DNA from: Pseudomonadota bacterium
GTDB lineage: Bacteria; Pseudomonadota; Alphaproteobacteria; Rhizobiales; Xanthobacteraceae
DNA: 10,018 nt
Assembly (NCBI GenBank): GCA_023387555.1
Contig: JAEWHY010000589.1
Coordinates: 1-10,018 of the forward strand
Reading direction: 5' to 3'
The position numbers and the translations under genes were made by a program. A model generated the notes under the pieces. The model saw only the letters and a program-made list of their open reading frames with translations, had not been told where the DNA came from and did not search any database. Below, one piece after another: positions 1 through 7,490 of the stretch (position 1 is its first letter; every line of letters begins with the position of its first letter).

Positions 1-608
1 ACACCGCGCGCCTGCGGGTCGGGCGATCCCGACAGCGCCGCAGCGACCGCAGCGCGATCGGCTTCGCTGCGGTTCTGGCTCAGTTTCATCTTGCCCTCGA
101 GCGCTTCGATGAAGAAGCGGAAGCCGACGATGGCTCGCAACTGCTTGTCCATGTAGTCCGCCGGCGCATCCGAGACATGCCACGGCTCGGGGAAGGCGGC
201 TTCATGGCTGTCTGACAGTTCGGCGACATGGGCGGCGAGGGCGTCGCGGTCGGTGAAGGTCTCGATCCGGCCGCGCGCGCAGATCGCGACGTAATTCCAG
301 GTCGGCACCGCCTTGCCGTGCTCTTGCTTCGACGGATACCAGGACGGCGAGACATAGCTGTCCGGTCCCATGAAGACCGCGAGTGCAGGTTTGGAAAAGT
401 CGCTGTCGCGCCATTGCGGATTGGTGCGTGCGACATGGCAGCGAAGCTGGCCGAGCGGCCCGACGCCGGTGTCGAGAAACATCGGCAGATGGCTGATCAA
501 CGGGCCCTCGGCGCCGACCGTCGTGATGCTGCCGAACCCGATTTTCCGGATCTCGGCCTGAAGGCGGACCGGGTCGCGCTCGCTGAAGGCTGGCGGGATG
601 TAGAGCAT
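1..608 (-). CDS. PaiB-like FMN-binding negative transcriptional regulator (3' end cut by window edge)
   Basis: The reading frame opens with ATG at 608 and runs off the left edge after 202 residues without a stop. PaiB-family proteins are about 205-215 residues, so only a few C-terminal residues are probably missing. The start is supported by the family-typical opening MLYIPPAF. Other family motifs are SHLP (39-42), YVSPSWY (85-91), VPTWNY (101-106) and KLSQNR (175-180). The fold is a split-barrel flavin-binding domain related to pyridoxamine phosphate oxidase. In Bacillus subtilis PaiB is linked to repression of sporulation and degradative enzyme genes; the role in proteobacteria is poorly defined, so binding of FMN is inferred from the family only. 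The ATG lies 16 bp after the stop of the broken response regulator gene, and I see no strong ribosome binding site, only a weak AGGG, so it may be read from the same transcript. Confidence 0.88.
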   Translation of the reverse strand, partial: MLYIPPAFSERDPVRLQAEIRKIGFGSITTVGAEGPLISHLPMFLDTGVGPLGQLRCHVARTNPQWRDSDFSKPALAVFMGPDSYVSPSWYPSKQEHGKAVPTWNYVAICARGRIETFTDRDALAAHVAELSDSHEAAFPEPWHVSDAPADYMDKQLRAIVGFRFFIEALEGKMKLSQNRSEADRAAVAAALSGSPDPQARG

Positions 609-624
609 CGGCTCGCGCGCGGCC

Positions 625-1011
625 CTATTCCAGAAGTGCGGCAGGCGGCAGGTCGACGCCGAGCCCGGCAGCGACCTGGAATATCTCCTCGGGACGGTAC
701 GGCTTCTGGATGAACTCGCTGCGCGGCAGCAATGGTTGCCGTTCCGCGTTGCCGCTCGCGTAGATCACCGGGGCGTCGGCATAGAGCGCGCGGACTTCAT
801 GCGCCAGCGACCATCAATCCATTCCGGGCAGCCGGATATCGGTGAACAAGAGGTCGAGCACCTGCATGTCCGAGAGCCGCTGCAGCGCCTCCTCGGCGCT
901 GCCGGCATCGATCACCTCGAAGCCGGATGTCTCGAATTCGAATGCAATCATCTCCCGCAGGAGCGGCTCGTCTTCCACGACCAGCACGACCGGGCGTCGA
1001 TCCGAGTTCAT
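625..1011 (-). pseudogene. Single-domain response regulator (CheY-like receiver) interrupted by an in-frame TGA
   Basis: From ATG at 1011 the frame encodes a receiver domain: acidic pocket E13-D14 in VVEDEP, phospho-acceptor D58 in LLFTDIRLPGMD, then TGA as codon 66 (positions 814-816). Reading on in the same frame gives the missing half: WSLAHEV, the switch serine S86 in VIYASG, the invariant lysine K103 in FIQKPY, and TAG at 625-627. The whole would be 128 codons, a normal length for a stand-alone receiver. The family usually has glycine after MD (MDGW), so the change is most simply GGA to TGA, one base at position 816. The 65-residue product would lack the beta4-beta5 part and the lysine, so it should not work. 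There is no frameshift or other damage, which suggests a recent mutation or a sequencing error. No output domain is present; a full-length version would act by phosphotransfer or protein binding. Its kinase partner is not in the window. Confidence 0.85.
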
Positions 1012-1055
1012 GGCGCGATCTGATTCACAAGGACGAGATAACGGCGGGGTACGGA

Positions 1056-1072
1056 CGCGGGCGTCGCCCGCG
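1056..1072 (-). other. GC-rich stem-loop between the dioxygenase and response regulator genes
   Basis: A perfect 7-bp stem with a 3-base loop lies in the 92-bp gap between the dioxygenase stop (TGA at 1114-1116) and the response regulator ATG at 1011. No run of T follows it on the minus strand, so it is not a standard intrinsic terminator. It may slow transcription or only reflect high GC content. Confidence 0.3.
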
Positions 1073-1113
1073 GCCGCGGACGATACCCTATTGCGCTACC
1101 GATGTAAGCCCGA

Positions 1114-2256
1114 TCAGGCGCGATAGCGAGCGACGCCTTCGCCCAGATGGACGTTGTTGGCTTCACGAATTTTTGCAGCCTCGTCATCATAGAGGAAGGG
1201 CAGGAAGGCGTAGCGGCGGCCGCGCGTCACCGGCGACACCTCGTGAAGCAGCGAACAGGAGAACACGCAGGCGCCACCGGGCGGCGGCTTGAAGCGGCGT
1301 GGTCCATATTCGGGAAAGCCGATTTCGCCGCCTTCGAAATCCGCATTCAGGTTGATCGACACCGCGAACCGCCGGTGGGCGGTGCCTGCCGTGGTGTTGT
1401 CACGATGGGCGCGGAAGTGTCCGCTGTCTTCGGCCGCGTAGCAGGAGACGATATAGCGCTCCATCCGCGTCGCCTTGAACTGATGGGCTTTCTGGATCTC
1501 CGGCACGATACGACGCAGCACTCGCTGCTGCGTCTCCCGGACCAGCGTCTCATCCTCGATCGTATAGTCCTTGCGCCTCTTGTGGGCATGATCGTGGGTC
1601 AGCACGGTCTGGCCGCCGACCTCGCGCATGAAGCCGGATTCTTCGCTGCCATGTTTTTCGTAGAGCGCAATCAGCCGCGCGCAGAATGCGGGCTCGAACA
1701 CATTGGGGAGGATCAGGATCGGCGCCTGCAATTCAAATCCGGCAAAGCGATCGGCCGGAGGCAGCGCCTTCAGATGGTTCAGGACCTCTCCGAAGCCACC
1801 GGCTTGGCCGGCGAACGGGAACACCGCCTGCACGCGCAGGGTCGGATCGAGAACCAGCCAGAGGCGGCGCATGGGCACATTGGCTTCGCCCGCGGCGATC
1901 TCGCGCGGCGCGGCGCCCATCCGGCGCGCCACCGACAGGTCGTAATCGAGAAAATAGCGGATGCCAGGCAGCATCTCCGCGATCAGGCGCTGGGCTTCGT
2001 CGCGCGGGTCGGCGCTCACGCCGAAGAAGCACATATTGCTGTCATCGAAGATCGCGCGATGGGCGATGACGGCATCGAGCGCGGCGCGGCTGAGCGGATC
2101 GGTGGCGCTGCCGAAGAAGCAGAGCACCACGTAGCGGCCGCCGACCGAGTTGAACGCATAGCGCGGATTGCTCAGCGAGCGCTGATAGAACCACGGCGCA
2201 GGGTCGCCAGGGAGAAGGGCCGTATACGCTCTTTGCTGCGGTGCGGGCGCGCTCAT
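1114..2256 (-). CDS. Peroxiredoxin-like domain fused to a prolyl-4-hydroxylase-type 2OG-Fe(II) dioxygenase
   Basis: This 380-residue protein has two domains. Residues about 12-165 resemble a peroxiredoxin/AhpC-TSA thioredoxin fold, with LLPGDPAPWF near the start, VVLCFFGSATDPLS at the first strand, and LWLVLDPTLRV. Where Bcp-type enzymes have TPGC, this one has DPLS, so S56 replaces the peroxidatic cysteine; peroxidase activity is unlikely. Residues about 175-365 form a 2-oxoglutarate/Fe(II) dioxygenase of the P4H type: iron ligands H284 and D286 (HRD), H338 in SLLHEVSP, and R348 ten residues later for the 2-oxoglutarate carboxylate. The substrate is unknown. The start is ATG at 2256, 11 bp after the purF stop; the frame stays open to 2361, but that would overlap purF. 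The short gap suggests co-transcription with purF, though no purine role is evident. It is probably cytoplasmic, with no signal peptide or membrane segment. Confidence 0.85.
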   Translation of the reverse strand: MSAPAPQQRAYTALLPGDPAPWFYQRSLSNPRYAFNSVGGRYVVLCFFGSATDPLSRAALDAVIAHRAIFDDSNMCFFGVSADPRDEAQRLIAEMLPGIRYFLDYDLSVARRMGAAPREIAAGEANVPMRRLWLVLDPTLRVQAVFPFAGQAGGFGEVLNHLKALPPADRFAGFELQAPILILPNVFEPAFCARLIALYEKHGSEESGFMREVGGQTVLTHDHAHKRRKDYTIEDETLVRETQQRVLRRIVPEIQKAHQFKATRMERYIVSCYAAEDSGHFRAHRDNTTAGTAHRRFAVSINLNADFEGGEIGFPEYGPRRFKPPPGGACVFSCSLLHEVSPVTRGRRYAFLPFLYDDEAAKIREANNVHLGEGVARYRA

Positions 2257-2267
2257 CGCCCGCAAGT

Positions 2268-3761
2268 TTAGCTTGCCTCGGCCAGCAATGACAACTGACG
2301 GGGCGTATGCGCCGCGGCGCTCATGTCCGTCAGTGCGGTCGGATATTCGCCGGTGAAGCAATGGTCGGTGAATTGCGGGTGCTGCGGGTCGCGCTTCTCG
2401 TAGCCCATCGAGCGATAGATGCCGTCGACCGATAGGAAGGCGAGCGAGTCCGCACCGATGAACTTGCGCATCTCCTCGAGGCTATGCGTCGCGGCGAGGA
2501 GCTTGTCGCGGTCCGGCGTATCGATGCCGTAATAATCGGGATGCGTGATCGGCGGGGAGGCGATGCGGAAATGCACTTCCGTGGCGCCGGCGTCGCGCAT
2601 CATCTGCACGATCTTGGTCGAGGTGGTGCCGCGCACGATGGAATCGTCGACGAGGACGATGCGCTTGCCCGAAACCACGGCGCGGTTGGCGTTGTGCTTC
2701 AGGCGCACGCCGAGCTGACGGATCTGCTGGGTCGGCTCGATGAAGGTGCGGCCGACATAATGATTGCGGATGATGCCGAGATCGAACGGGATGCCGGTTT
2801 CTTGCGAATAGCCGAGCGCCGCGGGGACGCCGGAATCGGGGACCGGCACGACCACGTCGGCATCGGCCGGGGCCTCGCGGCCAAGCTCGGCGCCCATGGT
2901 CTTGCGCACCTGGTAGACCGGGCGGCCGTCGATCATGGAATCGGGTCGGGAGAAATAGATGTATTCGAAGATGCAGGGCCGCGGCGGCACCGGCGGGAAC
3001 GGCTTGTGCGAATGCGCGCCCTTTTCATCGAACACGATGACTTCGCCGTTCTCGATGTCGCGGACATATTTCGCGCCGATGATATCGAGCGCGCAGGTCT
3101 CCGAGGTCAGGATCGGGCAGCCATCGAGCTGGCCGAGCACCAGCGGGCGGATGCCGAGCGGGTCGCGGGCGCCGACCAGCTTCTTGTTGGTGAGGCCGAC
3201 GAAGGAATAGGCGCCTTCGAGCGCGCGCAGCCCGTCGATGAAGCGATCGACGAAGCGCGGTTTGCGCGAGCGCGCGACGAGGTGAAGGATCACCTCGGTG
3301 TCGGTGGTGGACTGCATGATCGCGCCCTCGTGAACGAGTTCGCGGCGCAGCGTCAGGCCGTTGGTCAGGTTGCCGTTATGGCCGATGGCGAGGCCGAACG
3401 GGTCGAGTTCGGCGAACAGCGGCTGCACGTTGCGCAGCAGCGTCTCGCCGGTGGTCGAATAGCGCACATGGCCGACCGCCGAAATGCCGGGGAGGCGGTC
3501 GATGACCTCGCGCCTGGAAAAGTGGTCGCCGACCAGCCCCATCCGCCGTTCCGAATGGAACCGGTGTCCGTCGTAGGAGACGATGCCGGCGGCCTCCTGG
3601 CCGCGGTGCTGGAGCGCATGCAGGCCGAGCGCGGTGATCGCGGCTGCGTCCGGATGGCCGAAGATGCCGAATACTCCGCATTCCTCGCGGAGGCGGTCGG
3701 CGTTCAGGTCGTGGTCGAGTGAGGAATGCGAGGCAGGGTTGTGATCGGGAGAGACTTTCAT
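2268..3761 (-). CDS. purF: Amidophosphoribosyltransferase (glutamine PRPP amidotransferase)
   Basis: This enzyme makes 5-phosphoribosylamine from PRPP and glutamine, the first committed step of purine synthesis, in the cytoplasm. The N-terminal Ntn glutaminase domain (about 28-250) begins at nucleophile C28 in EECGVFGIFG and shows GHVRYSTTG and HNGNLTN. The C-terminal phosphoribosyltransferase domain carries the PRPP loop VLVDDSIVRGTTS (about 369-381). I chose ATG at 3761 (497 aa). A TTG at 3773 is also in frame, but the best purine-rich stretch (GAAGGG, minus strand, 3776-3781) ends only 2 bases before it and 14 before the ATG; a GGA lies 7 bases before the ATG. Either start leaves a leader of about 27-31 residues before the cysteine, probably removed. 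Of the four cysteines that hold the 4Fe-4S cluster in the B. subtilis enzyme, only the one in PCIFEY is clearly kept; HPDYYG has aspartate and there is no CxxC near the end, so a cluster is unlikely. It lies 38 bp after cvpA. Confidence 0.97.
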   Translation of the reverse strand: MKVSPDHNPASHSSLDHDLNADRLREECGVFGIFGHPDAAAITALGLHALQHRGQEAAGIVSYDGHRFHSERRMGLVGDHFSRREVIDRLPGISAVGHVRYSTTGETLLRNVQPLFAELDPFGLAIGHNGNLTNGLTLRRELVHEGAIMQSTTDTEVILHLVARSRKPRFVDRFIDGLRALEGAYSFVGLTNKKLVGARDPLGIRPLVLGQLDGCPILTSETCALDIIGAKYVRDIENGEVIVFDEKGAHSHKPFPPVPPRPCIFEYIYFSRPDSMIDGRPVYQVRKTMGAELGREAPADADVVVPVPDSGVPAALGYSQETGIPFDLGIIRNHYVGRTFIEPTQQIRQLGVRLKHNANRAVVSGKRIVLVDDSIVRGTTSTKIVQMMRDAGATEVHFRIASPPITHPDYYGIDTPDRDKLLAATHSLEEMRKFIGADSLAFLSVDGIYRSMGYEKRDPQHPQFTDHCFTGEYPTALTDMSAAAHTPRQLSLLAEAS

Positions 3762-3799
3762 CGTGCGGTCCAAAACCCTTCAATCCCCAGATGCTCCCG

Positions 3800-4456
3800 C
3801 TAACGCGCGGGGGCTGCCCTCGTTTCGATCAACTGATGCATGCTCGAACGATCGGTCCGGTCATAGCCTTCGCCAGTGTTCCGTCCAAATCCCGGTGCCG
3901 TCGAATCCGAACGCTGGCCGGACGCCTCGTCCTCGCCCTCTTTCGGACGCTTCAGCCTTTTCAAGATGGTGCTTTCAGGGTCATCCGGCAACATCGACTT
4001 AAGCCAATCCCCGGTTCCCGCAAGGACCACCCGCGATTTCGCGCCCGTAACCCAGGTCGGCTGCGATTTTTGCGGCACCAGCCAGTCGAAAAACAGATAG
4101 GCGACCACGACGATGATCAGTCCGCGGCCGAGCCCGAACAGGAAGCCGAGGGTGCGGTCGAGGGCACCGATTCGGCTGTCGAGGATCATGTCCGAGATCC
4201 GGATGGTGATGATCGACACGATCAGCAGGGTGCCCAGGAACACGCCGCCGATGACCGCGCCGGCCGCCACATACTGATTGTTGAAGTAGCTTTCCGCGAA
4301 CGGCATCAACCGCTTGTAGAGATACAGCGTTGCCACCGCGGCCGCGATCCAGGCCGCAATCGACAGGATTTCGCGCATGAAGCCGCGAATCATGGCGAGC
4401 AGCCCGGAGATCAGCATCACGGACAAGAGAATGATGTCGAGGAGGGTGATCGGCAT
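3800..4456 (-). CDS. cvpA: CvpA family inner-membrane protein
   Basis: This 218-residue protein matches the CvpA (colicin V production) family. Four hydrophobic segments are visible at about 4-22, 31-47, 63-86 and 103-127, followed by a charged, probably disordered cytoplasmic tail from about 157. Between the second and third segments the family pattern of a short polar loop (YFNNQYVAAG) is seen. CvpA is needed for colicin V export in E. coli and its homologues have been tied to envelope homeostasis; the molecular activity is not settled. The start is ATG at 4456, which opens directly into the first membrane segment (MPITLLDIILL). The frame stays open to 4687, but the extra 77 residues are arginine-rich and unlike the family. 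No strong ribosome binding site is visible. The gene directly precedes purF, the same pairing as in E. coli, so the two are likely one transcript. Confidence 0.93.
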   Translation of the reverse strand: MPITLLDIILLSVMLISGLLAMIRGFMREILSIAAWIAAAVATLYLYKRLMPFAESYFNNQYVAAGAVIGGVFLGTLLIVSIITIRISDMILDSRIGALDRTLGFLFGLGRGLIIVVVAYLFFDWLVPQKSQPTWVTGAKSRVVLAGTGDWLKSMLPDDPESTILKRLKRPKEGEDEASGQRSDSTAPGFGRNTGEGYDRTDRSSMHQLIETRAAPAR

Positions 4457-4496
4457 GTTCGCGCGGGCGTTTCGGTCCGGGCCGGACGGGCGCGCC

Positions 4497-4525
4497 TGTA
4501 TAGCCGCCTGCCTCGGCCGCGTCAC
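4497..4525 (-). promoter_or_regulatory. Candidate sigma-70-type promoter for cvpA-purF
   Basis: On the minus strand GTGACG (4520-4525) and TATACA (4497-4502) are separated by 17 bp, which fits a housekeeping promoter with a partial -35 match and a good -10. A start site would fall near 4490, leaving a leader of about 34 bases before the cvpA ATG. This is a visual match only. Confidence 0.4.
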
Positions 4526-4567
4526 CCGTCTTTCTGCCCCGTTTGGGCGGTGAACCACAGCGGTTTG

Positions 4568-4594
4568 CCGCACCACCGAGCAATAATGGTGCGG
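4568..4594. repeat. 8-bp inverted repeat upstream of cvpA
   Basis: CCGCACCA (4568-4575) and TGGTGCGG (4587-4594) are exact inverted copies around an 11-base centre. TTTT follows on the plus strand, which would look like a terminator for plus-strand transcription, yet no plus-strand gene lies before it. On the minus strand it sits about 45 bp upstream of the candidate cvpA promoter, so it could be an operator or a leader hairpin. Confidence 0.4.
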
Positions 4595-4637
4595 TTTTCG
4601 CGCGGTTTCGCGACCGTGCGTTGCGGTTGCAGAGGGC

Positions 4638-4669
4638 CGCATTGTGACGCCGCCGATTGTCACAATGCG
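4638..4669. repeat. Perfect 11-bp inverted repeat after radA, upstream of cvpA
   Basis: CGCATTGTGAC (4638-4648) and GTCACAATGCG (4659-4669) are exact inverted copies separated by 10 bases, so the arm centres are 21 bp apart, two helical turns. It begins 28 bp past the radA stop. As RNA it would form a stable hairpin, but no T tract follows on the minus strand, so it is not a classical intrinsic terminator. It may be a regulator binding site for cvpA-purF or a processing/attenuation hairpin in the radA-cvpA gap. Confidence 0.55.
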
Positions 4670-4697
4670 CGCCGGCGATCCGCGCAAACGAGAGAAA

Positions 4698-6104
<1,407 letters not shown>

Positions 6105-6121
6105 GGCAACCCATTCTGACT

Positions 6122-6246
6122 CCCTGCCCCTGAAAGGGGGAGGGTTGGGGAGGGGGTATTTGCAGATTGCTTTGGATGAATGCCGACGCCCACCCGACCG
6201 CCATCGCTTTGCGACGGCAGTCGACCTCCCCCTTGCAGGGGGAGGT
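6122..6246. repeat. Palindrome-rich intergenic repeat element between alr and radA
   Basis: Almost the whole gap between alr and radA is occupied by foldable sequence. One end carries ACCTCCCCC / GGGGGAGGT (6224-6232 and 6238-6246), a perfect 9-bp stem with a 5-base loop. The other end carries CCCTGCCCC / GGGGGAGGG (6122-6130 and 6136-6144), a 9-bp stem with one mismatch. Between them is CCATCGC / GCGACGG (6201-6207 and 6211-6217) with one mismatch. CT-rich hairpins bounding a short unit look like a dispersed palindromic repeat; from memory, similar units are common between genes in Bradyrhizobium and relatives. It has no credible coding capacity and no T tract. It could cap the alr mRNA 3' end. 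Confidence 0.6.
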
Positions 6247-6258
6247 TAAGAAAAGAAA

Positions 6259-7422
6259 TCACTCGCTCTCGTACACCCGCGCATAGCGGCGCCCGAGGCT
6301 GGTCAGGACCTCGTAGCCGATGGTGTCCATCATTTCGGCCGTGGCGTCGGCGTCGCGGCCTTCGCCGATCACCGTGGCGAAATCGCCGCGCTTCACGGTG
6401 CCGGGCGCGAGATCGGTGACGTCGATCGCGATCAGGTCCATCGAGATCCGGCCGACGATCGGGCAGGCCTGGCCGTTCACGATTAGGGTGCCGCCCGCCT
6501 TCTGATCGCTGCCGCTCAGCGAACGCGGGAAGCCGTCGGCATAGCCCAGGGTCACGATCGCAATGCGGGACGGCCGCCGTGCCGTCCAGGTCGCGTCGTA
6601 GCCGACGGTCTCCCCGAAGGCGATGTCGCGCACCGCAGCGATCCGCACCTTCAGGTCGACCACCGGACGCATCGGATTTGGCTTGCCGGGCGTCGGATTG
6701 ACGCCATAGAGCGCGACGCCGGGGCGAACGAGATCGAGATGCGCCGAACCGCCGAGAAAAATTCCCGACGAATTGGCGATCGAGGCCGGCACGCCGCGGA
6801 ACAGGGTGCGGACATCCCGGAAGTTGTTCATCTGCTCCTGGTTGCGCGGGCTCTCGACGAATTGCGCGGCCACGAAGTGGCTCATGATGAGCCGGATGCC
6901 GTGGCTCTCGGTATTGATGCGCGGCGCAATCGCCGCGGCTTCCTCGATCGAGATGCCGAGGCGGTTCATGCCGGTGTCGACATGCAGTGCGAAGCCGCCG
7001 TCCCAATGCGCGGTCCAGGCGAACGCGTCCCATTCGGCGAGTTCGACCGACGAGCCGATGACGGGGCGCAGATTGTGTTCGGCGAAGACCCGGCCGGTGC
7101 CCGGCGGCAAACCATTGAGAATGTAGATCGTCGCGTCGCGCACGGCCTTGCGCAATCGCTTGCCCTCGGCGAGATCGGCCACGAAGAACGTGGTGCAGCC
7201 GGCTTCGCGAAGCCGCGTGGCCACCGGTTCGGCGCCAAGCCCGTAGGCGTCGGCCTTGACCACGGCGGAGCATTCCGCCGGCACGGCCGCCTTGCTCAGG
7301 ATCTTGTAATTCGCCTCGACCGCGGAAAGGTCGATCGTCAAAGTTCCACCGGCCTCGTCCGCTGGCGCCCCGGCGGTGACCGGCGGCTCGGACGTGACGG
7401 ATGGGGGCGTCGATGAAAGCAT
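6259..7422 (-). CDS. alr: Alanine racemase, PLP-dependent
   Basis: This cytoplasmic enzyme interconverts L- and D-alanine and supplies D-alanine for peptidoglycan. The 387-residue protein is of normal length, with a slightly extended, low-complexity N terminus (about 1-26) before the core begins at LTIDLSAVEANY. The pyridoxal-phosphate lysine is K56 in VVKADAYG. The HVDTGMNRLG motif is at 147-156. The second catalytic base, the tyrosine of the C-terminal beta domain, is Y275 in ETVGYDATWT. TLGYADGFPR (291-300) and GRISMDL (324-330) are further family signatures. The start is ATG at 7422, 68 bp after the dnaB stop; no strong ribosome binding site is visible there. A later start within the N-terminal extension is possible, but I see none better. 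It shares the dnaB-alr-radA order seen in related alphaproteobacteria. The stop is followed at once by a palindromic repeat. Confidence 0.96.
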   Translation of the reverse strand: MLSSTPPSVTSEPPVTAGAPADEAGGTLTIDLSAVEANYKILSKAAVPAECSAVVKADAYGLGAEPVATRLREAGCTTFFVADLAEGKRLRKAVRDATIYILNGLPPGTGRVFAEHNLRPVIGSSVELAEWDAFAWTAHWDGGFALHVDTGMNRLGISIEEAAAIAPRINTESHGIRLIMSHFVAAQFVESPRNQEQMNNFRDVRTLFRGVPASIANSSGIFLGGSAHLDLVRPGVALYGVNPTPGKPNPMRPVVDLKVRIAAVRDIAFGETVGYDATWTARRPSRIAIVTLGYADGFPRSLSGSDQKAGGTLIVNGQACPIVGRISMDLIAIDVTDLAPGTVKRGDFATVIGEGRDADATAEMMDTIGYEVLTSLGRRYARVYESE

Positions 7423-7490
7423 GATGGCAGGCTATCGCAATTGATGGCGGCGAGCCAAATACGCCAGCCCGCGCCCGAAAGCAAAAACGG

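Noticed and set aside
1147..2271. Plus-strand open frame opposite the dioxygenase gene
   Set aside because: The minus-strand frame has clear domains and catalytic residues; this frame has none.
2257..2361. Extending the dioxygenase 35 codons upstream into purF
   Set aside because: It would overlap the end of purF; the extra residues are arginine-rich and resemble no domain; ATG at 2256 fits the gap.
2484..3722. Long open frame on the plus strand (412 codons) opposite purF
   Set aside because: The composition is that of a reverse-complement shadow, rich in Asp, Arg, Ala and His, with no family motif; purF on the other strand is certain.
4457..4687. Extending CvpA 77 codons upstream
   Set aside because: CvpA begins directly with a membrane segment; the extension is basic and overlaps the inverted repeats and candidate promoter.
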